Shown one piece after another: positions 12,545-21,826 of a stretch of 64,000 nt of DNA. The stretch comes from Saxidomus purpurata (lineage: Eukaryota; Mollusca; Bivalvia; Venerida; Veneridae). A program made the translations under genes and the position numbers. Numbering within the stretch: the stretch's first letter is position 1; every line of letters starts with the position of its first letter. Location of the stretch: assembly GCA_022818135.1 (NCBI GenBank), contig JAFMSR010000007.1, forward strand, positions 11,755,507-11,819,506. The letters are read 5' to 3'. A model generated the notes under the pieces. That model saw only the letters and a program-made list of their open reading frames with translations. It was not told the DNA's origin and did no database searches.

Positions 12545-13866
12545 GATCATTTTTTTTTAGCTTGACTATTTGGAGAATAAGGAGAGCTATTACAGGCGTT
12601 GGCGTTGCAGGTTTGGTTAAAGTTTTGCCTGCTAAGTACTATCATGCACATATCTCAGTAACCACTTATGTTATTGACTTGAAACTTTGTTCATGTCTTT
12701 AGGGGTGTCATACAATCAAGGCAGATAACTCTTGAAAAAATTTAGTACAAATTATGGCCCTTGTTTGACTGTGAAAATTTGGTTAAAGTTTTGCCTGCTA
12801 GGTACTATCATGCACATATCTCATTAACCACTTATGATATTGACTTGAAACTTTGTTCATGTCTTTAGGGGTGTCATACAATCAAGGCAGATAACTCCTG
12901 AAAAATTTAGTACAAATTATGGCCCTTGTTTGACTTTTGAAAATTTGGTTAAAGTTTTGCCTGCTAGGTACTATCAGCACATATCTCAGTAACCACTTAT
13001 GATATTGACTTGAAACTTTGTTCATGACTTTAGGGGTGTCATACAATCAAGGCATATAACTCTTGAAAAAAGTTTAGTACAAATTATGGCCCTTGTTTAA
13101 CTTTTGAAAATTTGGTTAAAGTTTTGCCTGCTAGGTACTATCATGCACATATCTCAGTAACCACTTATGATATTGACTTGAAACTTTGTTCATGACTTTA
13201 GGGGTGTCATACAATCAAGGCATATAACTCTTGAAAAAGTTTAGTACAAATTATGGCCCTTGTTTAACTTTGAAAATTTGGTTAAAGTTTTGCCTGCTAG
13301 GTACTATCATGCACATATCTCAGTAACCACTTATGATATTGACTTGAAACTTTGTTCATGTCTTTAGGGGTGTCATACAATCAAGGCAGATAACTCTTGA
13401 AAAAATTTAGTGCAAATTATGGCCCTTGTTTGACTTTGAAAATTTGGTAAAGTTTTGCATGCAAGGTACTATCATGCACATATCACAGTAACCACTTATG
13501 GTAGTTATATCAAACCTTGCAATAGTGTTCAGGGTAAATTTTGTATCAAACAATTAATTTACCAAAAATTAAATCTATAGTTATAGATTTTGACTTTTTT
13601 ATGATTCAACTTTCCTAGTTTATACTTAATAGTTAGCAGAATTTTGTTTTGCTATTACAACTGATAAAAATTTTGTTTTATTAGCAAACACCCACAATAG
13701 TTGAGCGTGCTGTCTTATGGACAGCTCTTGTTTATTATTCAACTTTCCTTGTTTATACTTAAAAGTTAGCAGATTTTGTTTTGCTATTATACTGATAAAA
13801 GCTTTGTTTTATTAGCAAGCACCCATAATAGTTGAGCTTGCTGTCTTATGGACAGCTCTTGTTAAA
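12545..13866 (+). mobile_element. Helentron-like non-autonomous element (Pearl/HINE type)
   Basis: The 5' part begins TTAGCTTGACTATTTGGAGA and is followed by a core tandem array. The 3' end is AATAGTTGAGCGTGCTGTCT with a hairpin (GCTGTC TTATG GACAGC) and then TCTTGTT. The subterminal GCTTGACTATT is mirrored near the 3' end as AATAGTTGAGC. This layout (subterminal inverted repeats, ~160 bp core repeats, terminal hairpin) is that of Pearl/CvA-like HINE elements of bivalves. The 3' terminal segment is present twice in tandem (about 13604-13732 and 13738-13865). A further 5'-end-like remnant is at about 12062-12100. Confidence 0.7.
12615..13500 (+). repeat. 166 bp tandem array, about 5.3 units
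   Basis: Units start with GGTTAAAGTTTTGCCTGCTA at 12615, 12781, 12947, 13114, 13280 and 13446, spaced 166-167 bp. The last unit is partial. Units differ at only a few positions. This is the core of the Helentron-like element. Confidence 0.92.
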
Positions 13867-15156
13867 TCAAACACTTCTGTTTGAAGCAGCCATATACTGA
13901 AAGTGGCCATTGTTTATACTAACATGACTGGCTGTTGAAAGGAGTCTTGAAATATTTTAAGAATAGGACAATTAACAGTATAATTGGTAATTTGTCTAGA
14001 AAGAAGTGAGAATGTATACCAGAATAATTATATTAAAAATGAAAAAAGTTTTATGTAAAATTAAGTTTTGATAAGCAATCACTATAATTGTTTACGAGAC
14101 TGTTTGTATTGATAAGGACGGTTTTGAAATTGTGTCATGAGATGAACAACAATGTCACTAGGTCAAATCTTTAAAAATGTATGGTAAAGTTTTATGATCA
14201 GATTTTGAACACGAAATTAGAAGAAATCACTCAAAATGTTTGGATTGATGAAATATTATGCTAATCAACTTTTTGACTATAAGTATAGGGTGAACAATTT
14301 GTTAAAAAATTTGGAAAGCATGTAGGTGTCTTATTCTTTTAAATTTTTTAAGTAAATAAAAAAGTCATATTAAGTTTGGGATCAGGAAATAGGTCTTCAA
14401 TTAAAATCATAAGAACATTTTATGAAAATGCCAGATTTAACATAAATATATCAAAAAAATATGTTGAAATGTTTAAAATACTTGCCATAAAAAGCTAATC
14501 ACATGTTTTGTACTATGTTGTGAGCTAAATTAGTCAAAATTGTTGTCTATATGAACTTCATTCATAATTATATTGCAGCTGAGTCATGAAAAGTGAATAA
14601 ATAGATGTTGAATGATAGGAAATATAGAACATATACATAATCACTCTAGAAACAATCATCATATACTGTGCTGAAAATAGTGAAATATGTAAACACTATA
14701 GAAAAATTGATCATGCAGGCCTTAAGCCCTTTTTCATTCCGGTTCAATGTATGTTGCAGATGTTCTCAGCTTAGGGATAAAGGGTCATTTTGACCCTATT
14801 GTATTCAAAGATAATGTTACTTGAGAACATTGAATATGCTTTGTCTGATACTAAACATTTTTAAAACACAATGCTTGTATATTTTAAATACTATTTATAA
14901 GTCAAGCTGAATGTTTGAGGTTTGGATGAATGTTGTTTTGTAGACAGTTGCATTAATAAATGCATATTATAAATTTGGTATTTTGTTTAAAATTGTTATT
15001 CTGTATATGCTATATTGTATGGATAGCTGTTGTAAATTTGAATTCTGAGCATACAGAAAAATATATAGATGCAAGAAAATAAATGTGTCCTTATCTGTGT
15101 CTCAATTGGTGTATTTGTTCATTTTATTTTATGAAAAACCTTACTTTTAAAAACTT

Positions 15157-16101
15157 ATGTTTTTTAGTCTGTATCAAATTTTTCAAGACAATTATCAAAA
15201 GTTGAGAACCAGTTATTTCATTAAATTTTATGTAGTGATAAATCTAACATGTTCACACTGTTTCGCTTCACAGGTATTCCACGGGTTAAAGGTCCAATCA
15301 CCAATGGTTGATGAAACTGCGCAGGGATGTTCCTTGCAACAAACTCTATCAAAGTTTTACATAAGCTTCTGTGGGAAAAACTTTTAAAATCTTCTCTGAA
15401 ACCACAGGGCCTAGAGATTAGATATTTAGCATGTGTCATTGTCTAGTGGACCTCCACCAACATTGTTCAAATCATGACCCCAGGGTCATAATTGACCCTA
15501 CCTGGTTGGTCACGTAGTTTTACATAGGCTTATGTTGGAAATCTTTAAAAATCTTATTCTCTAAAACCACAGGGCCTCGAGCTTAAATATTCAGCATGTG
15601 GCACGGCCTAGTAGACTTCTTCAGTTTGTTCAAATTATACCCCTGTGTCAATATTGGCCCGGCACATGAGATCGCTTATTTACAAAGATGTATATAGAAA
15701 AACCTATTTGGTATGTAACATTGTTGTGTGGTCTTCCACCTACTTTAGTCAAATCACACCTCTTGGGTCAAAATCGACCACACCCATCAGACAAGTGGAC
15801 TTGTATTCAGGGGCCATATACCAGTAGCATCTTAAGTGATTTCTTAAGTATTTTAACTTGAGTCCAAAATTTTTAATTGTTATAATTCTCTCAAGTCAAT
15901 GATTGTGTGTAATTTCATCATCATTATAGAAAGTGGTCATGGAAGATTTAATATATTTTCAACATGCAATGCATATTCTCCTTATTAAATTATCTTCTTA
16001 AGGAAATTGTTAAGTTTAAGGAAAATTTTAAGATTTGACTTCGGTTGCTACTGGAATATGGCCCCAGGTGAGCTATATAGGGCCATCATGGCCCTCTTGT
16101 T
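15157..16101 (+). mobile_element. second Helentron-like element with core repeat units
   Basis: Two or three degenerate ~160 bp units share CCACAGGGCCT, ATATTTAGCATGTG and TGTTCAAATCATGACCCC. The 3' end is AGCTATATAGGGCCATCATG followed by GCCCTCTTGTT, again a hairpin plus TCTTGTT. The same unit and the same end recur at 36120-37250. The 5' boundary is approximate. The open frames inside are not genes. Confidence 0.6.
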
Positions 16102-16929
16102 TTCCGATCAAGGATTATATAAATGACATGACATTTACAGCATCTTATTTGGTTATAAAGTAAACAATGCTTAATTCGTACGAGATATCATAATCAAAGG
16201 CACTTAAAAAATTGTATAATTATGATAATACATATTGGAATTTTCCCATATGGAGCCTCAGGCTTGACAAGGGAAGCAACCCCGGAAGCAGTTGCTATGA
16301 CGCTATTGTAAACAACAGTGTATCGCATTGGGCAATAACAATGAAAAATACAATTTGATAGAAAAAGGTGGTGAACCTTACCATCAAAAGTAAAAATTAT
16401 AGACTCCGCATCTAATGCACCTTCAATGCCATGAAAAGCTGGCGAGCCTTCATGGAGTTCAGCAATGTCGGCTTTAATCTGGTCACTGAAACAAATAGAT
16501 GGTGGGGGACCTCCTCCTGTTCTTGACATGTATTTGTTGTGCTCCGTTACCTCAGATTTTGCCTTTTTTGTAAGATTTCCCACTTTTCTTTCAATTCTGC
16601 GACTGACCTAAAAGCTGTTCCGACAGAATTTACTTTTAAAGCAATGTCAGCCCATATCGTGTCCTGGAGTTTTTTGGAAACACCAGACACTCCATTGCAA
16701 TGTTTTGCATTAATAATATGAATTTGGGCTTTGATCTCATTCTTCAGAATCTCAACCTCCTGTATTGAAAAATTTTTGGACCGGGTCCTCTGCTTTTTGC
16801 TTACAGGTTCAGACATTTTACTCTATTGCTTTAGAACTATGCTGTGCACTTACTGGGCGTGTCGTCTGTTTGACGGAGTACGGGAAAATTACGTAAACGG
16901 AACCAAGTGTTTAATGTATTATGGGACAG

Positions 16930-17077
16930 TTTGGTTATCTTAAACAATGGTTAAATTTTAACCAAATCGGTTAACTAACCAACTGGTTAAAATTTTCTAT
17001 ACAATTGGTTAACCAAATTGGTTAGCTAACCAACTTGGTTAAAAATTAACCCAAGGTTAAGATTTAACCGTGGGTTA
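16930..17077. promoter_or_regulatory. right subterminal GGTTAA/TTAACC array
   Basis: About a dozen GGTTAA or TTAACC hexamers, many as palindromic pairs, lie just inside the right TIR and 5' of the Myb/SANT-like gene, mirroring the left array. They are candidate binding sites for the element's own Myb-like protein. They may also form its promoter. Confidence 0.6.
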
Positions 17078-17105
17078 ATTTAACCAATGTTTATACAATT
17101 GGATG
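17078..17105 (-). repeat. right TIR of the Harbinger element
   Basis: Its reverse complement begins CATCCAATTGTATAAACATT and equals the left TIR over about 28 bases. CAG follows at 17106-17108. Confidence 0.95.
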
Positions 17106-17968
17106 CAGGTCAATGATTTCAAAGTTAAGTATAATAGTAATATGCCTTGTGAAAAACTGCATATGAAATTCCTAAAATACATTGCTGGTGTGCACAAAAA
17201 AGCATGTAATGATGCTGTGATTAGAGAACTGGGTAGATACCCACCGTATTTTGATGCTATTGTTCGCTCTATAAAACATGTTTAAAGGTTACTGTCATAT
17301 GATGATAATACTACTGTTGTCCTGTGCTTTTTATGAAAATGATTCACTGTTTAAAAAACAAACAAAACAAAACAGCTGGGTAATTTACTTTATTTAAAAT
17401 TATCTTATGATACCAACTAAATGCTTGTATCATAGCAACCTGTTTGCTCTAGTTTAGCAGAAACTCGCGAGTATGTATAAAGCTCACTTTATTGGTACTA
17501 TGTCCCATATTAGGCAAACTGGCATTGGAAAATTACGTACTTATGTCATGTTTAAAAGCGATCTCAGTCACGAGAAATACTTTGAAGTAATTAAGAAGAG
17601 AGAAATTAGAACGTGCTTTGCTAACTTTAGGATAAGCTCTCATAAGCCGAATATTGAAATTGGTAGGTATAAAAAGTTCCTGCTGAACAGAGGCATTGTA
17701 ATCTTTGCCAATCTGGAGAAATTGAAAATGAGCTAAATTTTGTCACTACGTGTAGTATGTATCGTTCATAATCTGTATAAGTCAGTCAGGCAATTTGAAT
17801 ACTCACTTCACAACATGACCAATGAGAGTAAATTCCTTTGGCTTACGAGCAATGAAAGTGCTAATATTTTAAGTTACTTTGCAGGTTTTATATTTGAATG
17901 TTATAACACGAGGCGTGAATGGTTGAAATAGCATGTATAACAACACAATCGTACAACGCTATGATAAT
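17106..17968 (+). pseudogene. LINE ORF2 C-terminal remnant (Harbinger target)
   Basis: Translation of 17109-17285 gives LHMKFLKYIAGVHKKACNDA followed by VIRELGRYPPYF, the linker after the reverse transcriptase in a group of non-LTR retrotransposons. Translation of 17473-17931 gives KLRTYVMFKSDLSHEKYF and RTCFANFRISSHKPNIEIGR, the cysteine/histidine-region pattern at the end of such ORF2 proteins. Stops and frame changes separate the parts. The Harbinger element inserted at the left edge of this remnant. Confidence 0.65.
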
Positions 17969-17980
17969 AAAGGTTTCATA

Positions 17981-18172
17981 ACGGGAGCGGTGGTGTAGAG
18001 GTTAAGGTGTCTGCCGCTCATCCCGGAGGTTGCGGGTTCGAACCCCACCAGAGTCACGACCGTACTTCCTCATATGACACCAGTACTGGTTCTTCCAGGA
18101 AGCGGACTCGAGAGTGACTCGATAAGCTGCAAGCTTTCTTCACAATCGAGCTAAAATGAATTAGTATAAACT
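17981..18172 (+). mobile_element. tRNA-derived SINE with perfect 12 bp target duplication
   Basis: The head is tRNA-like (A box GGTGTAGAGGTTAAGG region, B box GGGTTCGAACCCC). It is followed by a body with GACACCAGTACTGGTTCTTC and a tail CTTCACAATCGAGCTAAAAT. AAAGGTTTCATA occurs at both 17969-17980 and 18173-18184. The identical flanks show a recent insertion into the LINE remnant's tail. The overall plan resembles molluscan V-SINE/RUDI-like SINEs; that family name is a guess. Confidence 0.9.
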
Positions 18173-18184
18173 AAAGGTTTCATA

Positions 18185-19011
18185 CTGAAATGCTTGATCA
18201 GATTAATAACTTTGATATGTCTTATATATGTTCATACTGAATACTTTTACTGTGAGATTAGCATATTTACTGAAATTTCCTTAATCATAACATTCGCCCA
18301 TAAAGCTTACCCTGCAAGGGATATCACTATAGGATATACTATTACAATACTTAGTTGGAGTACTTCCCCATTAATTCACTCAGCATAGCGTGACCTGACA
18401 CTCCGTAATAGCTTAGTTGTTAAGACTACTATTTGGAAATTTGTGTATATATCAAAACTGTATGGCCGAGAGGGCCCGAACTTTGGATTATTATCCTGCC
18501 CTGCCCTGCCCTCCCCTCCCTCAGTCGCATGAAAAAGTTGTGTTTAAGAACATAAATATTATTTTTGATTGCGTCAAGTCAGCCTTAGAATACCCTCACC
18601 TTGTTTTCTTTAAAAAGACCAAGACATTCAGCATTAACAGTCATACAATGTTTTGATTCCGGGCGACAAAACAATGAATGAAAACGGTTACGTCATCACA
18701 CTGACGTCATTACTCCACGTTAAAACGTTGTACAGTTTAAATTAACGGTACACATTTAAATCGATTGTCTGCTTTGTTCTGAATCTGACATCTTCTGCAT
18801 AATGTCACAAACAGGTATTTTTTTATATTTTATCTATTAGATGATTAAACTTAAATAAGTATGTATAATACAGTTATGTATGATATCTTGAATAGCTGCC
18901 CGAATAGGGGAGTGTATTCCAACAGCCACTATTTATGCTATTTTACACATTACCGCCGTGCTGAAAAAAAGGTCCGTAGTAGTTACGATAGTTTTCAAAA
19001 ATTCGGCTTAT
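18185..19011. other. intergenic, possible CRE site and mini first exon
   Basis: No gene was recognised. A full CRE consensus TGACGTCA lies at 18702-18709. About 90 bp further on is ATGTCACAAACAG followed by GTATTT (18802-18820), which could be a tiny first coding exon (Met-Ser-Gln-Thr). Nothing confirms that it joins a downstream gene. Confidence 0.3.
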
Positions 19012-19363
19012 AAGAATCGAAATAATCTATGTCTTGGAGTGCTTTATCGAAATAGAAGCATTTCCCGTCGATAATGTGCCTGTGTAATAATTCACTCGGG
19101 CTTCGCCCTCGTGAATTATTCCGCCAGGCACATCACCTCCGGGGAATGCTTCAATATCGATAAAGCACTCCAAGCCATAGAATATTTCTTAAATAAATGT
19201 CTCCCTGTATTTCATCGTTGAATAAAATATAGTCAGGAGTTTGGATGCGTAGTAATTAAATTACGAGTGCGAAGCACGAGTGATTTAATTTTTCGCATCC
19301 AAACGACTGGCTGTATTTTATTCAACGATGAAATATAGGGAACAATTTATTATTTCGATTCTT
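19012..19363. mobile_element. MITE-like element made of two adjacent hairpins
   Basis: The outer inverted repeat AAGAATCGAAATAAT (19012-19026) is mirrored at 19349-19363. Inside are two long hairpins. One is centred on ACTCGGGCTTCGCCCTCGTG (about 19030-19185), and the other on CGAGTGCGAAGCACGAG (about 19210-19342). The loops share the GCTTCGC / GCGAAGC core. No coding capacity is seen. Confidence 0.75.
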
Positions 19364-19615
19364 ACACGTGATTTTCTTTGAAAACAATCCCGAACTTTCT
19401 TTAATATTACTTATCTGTAATACTTCATTGTAACCTTTAAACGCGAAATACGGTCGGACGCGCTTGCTTACATACGTCACATGCTTGATAGTCGGTCCGG
19501 GGTGTTTTTTAAAAAAAAAATTTCGGGGTCCAAACTTCATGTTACCATTTAGATTACATTGAAATATTTTGGAAAATCAAAGGTAAGTGAATTTGACATT
19601 AAGATAAACATATGG

Positions 19616-20906
19616 AACGCCAAATCTACATAAACTCAAATATTTGAAGAGGTCTTTAAATATTTGGAGAGCTCTCTAATTCAATTAGTGATATCAAAAT
19701 TTGATTTAAAGCGCGCAATAAATGAATTGAAGACCTCTACAATTTAATTAGTGATATCAAAAATTAAGGTGTATTTCAGCTGTTTTAAGAGCCTTGATAT
19801 TGAATTGAAGAGGTCTCTAATTGATTTGAAGACCTCTCTAATTGTTTTAAAGCTCGCTACAAATTAAATAAGAGAGGTCTTGAATTCAAATAGAGACCTC
19901 TCTAAATCAATTTGAGCGCGGTGAAATTCAATTTTAGATATCTTGAATTCATGCCAAATCTACATATACTCAATTATTTGAAGAGGTCTTTAAATATTTG
20001 GAGAGCTCTGTAAAATATTTGAATTGGAGACCTCTATTATTGTTTTACAGCACGCAAGAAATAAATTAATGATATCAAAAATTGTTTCTGATATATATAA
20101 TTGAATTGTACTGCACTTCAATTGTTTTATTTGAGAGCTCTCTATTTCAAGGTTGTTAATGGATTGTGATTAACAATATTGAAGCGGGGTACAATTAAAT
20201 TAGAGACCTCTCTAAATAAATTTTTGATATCATTAACTCATTTCTTGCGTGCTGTAAAACAATTATAGAGGTCTCTAATTCAATTGGAGACCTCTTCAAT
20301 TGAATTATAGATGTCTCTAAACCAATGGATTTGAACCGCGCTACAAGCGATTTTTTGATATCTTTAATTGATTTGTAGACCTCACCAAAAATTTTACAGA
20401 GCACTCCAAATATTTTAAGACCTCTTCAAATACTTTAGTATATTATGTAGATTTGGCATGTATTAACATCGAATTCAAGATATCTAAAATTGAATTTCAC
20501 CGCGCTCAAATTGATTTAGAGAGGTCTCTATTTGAATTCAAGACCTCTATAAATGAATTTGTAGCGAGCTATAAAACAATAAGAGATGTCTTCAAATCAA
20601 TTAGATACCTCTTCAATCCTATTGTAGAGCTCTTAAAAACAGCTGAATTACACCTTAATTTTTGATATCTTCAATTGAATTGGAGAGGTCTACAATTAAT
20701 TAATTGCACGCTTTAAATCAATTTTTGTTATCAAAAATTGACTTAGAGAGCTCTCCAAATATTTAAAGACCTCTCTATTACAATTATTGCGCGCTATAAT
20801 TATTTGGAGATATCTTTAATTGAAATTGAGACCTCTAAAATTATTTGAAGAGCTCTCCAAATATTTAAAAACCTCTTCAAATATTTGAGTATATGTAGAT
20901 TTGGCG
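19616..20906. repeat. 1.3 kb palindromic element built of 21 bp phased words
   Basis: Both ends are inverted repeats (GCCAAATCTACATA ... ACTCAAATATTTGAAGAGG). The interior is a chain of GC-containing hexamers (GAGGTC, GACCTC, GAGCTC, GATATC, GCGCGC) set in A/T-rich 15-mers, usually 20-22 bp from one hexamer to the next. Examples are 19649, 19669, 19690, 19711, 19732, 19753 and 19810, 19831, 19852, 19874, 19895, 19916, 19937. On the right arm they are 20479, 20500, 20521, 20542, 20564, 20585, 20606 and 20627. The left and right arms are reverse complements. A shorter copy of the same family is nested in the middle. Open frames at 20195-20404 (minus) and 20453-20665 (plus) are by-products or relics of the 21 bp (7 codon) period. 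ACATAT occurs at both flanks, as a possible target duplication. Confidence 0.85.
19951..20459. repeat. nested inner copy of the phased palindrome family
   Basis: ATGCCAAATCTACATATACT at 19951 is mirrored by the end ATTATGTAGATTTGGCAT at 20459. These are the same termini as the outer element. On both sides lie outer-arm sequences that are reverse complements of each other (GATATCTTGAATTC left, GAATTCAAGATATC right), so the inner unit interrupts the outer palindrome at its centre. Confidence 0.75.
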
Positions 20907-21655
20907 TTACATATAAACACGGGTGAAATTGAAATGTCATTGAAATTTAAAAGCCTTTAAAGCTACAATAAACATTTAATGATTAAAAAAAAATTTTTTT
21001 ATCAATTGACATGACTTATTTTCAAAAAATGATGGTACGCGCGATTTTGAACATGTGAACGCGATGGGTAGCTTGATTTCATAGTAAATATTTCAGTCAA
21101 GTTGTGTTAATTTGGCAAGTGCACCGAAACCGATTTGAGACTGAAATTATTCGTTTCGGATTCTGTTAATTCTGTTGTATATACATCGCATTTTGACCCG
21201 AATCTCTGGTTGAAACTATATTTTTTTCGGTGTTATAGAGGGGAAAAGGTCAATTTAACATATAGACTATAATTATGTATATTTAAAAGCTTCTATGGAT
21301 TCTAGTGGTTGGTGCTAGGCTGTCTCTATCATAGTCTATTTAATTTGGCATTTCGGTGTGACCCCTTTCACAGATCTGATAGTTTATAACTGTCACACCT
21401 CTATTGCGGACAACTCTAAAATGTCAACCGGTAAAATCGATCTGCCTTCGAAGTGGAAATAGTGAGACTATCTCTATCAACACATGTTTCAGGGTTGTCC
21501 ATGTGAATCGTCTCTCCTGAACTTCCTAAATAATGATGTTTATAAGCCAAACTTAAGTTAAACTATTACCCCCCTAATAATCAACATCCGGATTAAACCA
21601 ATTTATGGCTTAATAAAAACAGTGTGGCTACATGTACATTGATGATGATGATTTA
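20907..21655. other. intergenic, no gene seen
   Basis: AT-rich sequence without exon-like frames or recognisable repeats apart from short A/T runs near 20985. Confidence 0.5.
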
Positions 21656-21826
21656 TAGATTCCATATACAGTAAACTTTCCTTATAAGGAACAGCTTGGG
21701 ACCTCAGAAAATTGTTCCTTATAAACCGAGGTTCCTTATATCCGTATAGCAAACTAGTTCCTTGTAACCGAGGTTTGTATAACGAACAAAATTTGTATAG
21801 CGAACAAATTTGCATATGGAATCTAC
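21656..21826. mobile_element. small MITE with TAGATTCCATAT inverted ends
   Basis: TAGATTCCATATACAG at the left is mirrored by GCATATGGAATCTA at the right. The inside contains repeated motifs around CTTATAAGGAACA and TTCCTTATA, reminiscent of pogo/Tigger-derived ends. It is about 170 bp long and non-coding. Confidence 0.5.

Larger units (their letters stand above)
9821..16816 (-). pseudogene. Harbinger Myb/SANT-like partner protein, multi-exon, frameshifted
   Basis: The model, in coding order, has exons 16816-16382, 11618-11547, 11305-11240, 10922-10848, 10566-10503 and 10064-9821, all with consistent phase (1,1,1,1,2). Exon 1 starts MSEPVSKKQRTRSKNFSIQE and runs through the trihelical Myb/SANT-like domain (SVAELKEKW), then TGGGPPPSICFSDQIKADI, typical of Harbinger/Naif1-type proteins. 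A single missing base at about 16577-16583 shifts the frame just after EKW. The four middle exons are short and rich in Ser/Thr, and each opens with Asp-Asn or Asp-Ser. The last exon (EKTLKELQIEFYMAAIENQK onward) is a coiled-coil tail. Family role: binds the transposon ends and carries the transposase into the nucleus. Another exon between 11.6 and 16.4 kb cannot be excluded, but joining exon 1 to 11618 keeps phase. Confidence 0.82.
5517..17105. mobile_element. PIF/Harbinger DNA transposon, 11.6 kb, two genes
   Basis: The ends are perfect ~28 bp inverted repeats (5517-5544 and 17078-17105, starting CATCCAATTGTATAAACATT). They are flanked by the trinucleotide CAG at 5514-5516 and 17106-17108, a 3 bp target duplication as PIF/Harbinger makes, although TWA is its usual target. 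Inside are the two genes diagnostic of the superfamily: a DDE transposase on the plus strand (5700-9119) and a Myb/SANT-like protein on the minus strand (16816 down to 9821), in convergent orientation. Both carry a single-base frameshift, so this copy is probably no longer autonomous. The unusual length comes from long introns holding later insertions: a SINE-like fragment at 6848 and Helentron-like elements at 12545-13866 and 15157-16101. The host DNA to the right is an older LINE. Confidence 0.93.

Noticed and set aside
12615..13500. satellite locus
   Set aside because: Only about five units, bounded by recognisable ends of a Helentron-like element.
17990..18062. tRNA gene
   Set aside because: The A and B boxes belong to the head of a SINE with a body, tail and 12 bp target duplication. 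The cloverleaf is incomplete.
20195..20665. two real coiled-coil genes
   Set aside because: Both frames lie in mirrored arms of a palindromic repeat and have no start context or splice signals. Kept only as a finding about the 21 bp period.
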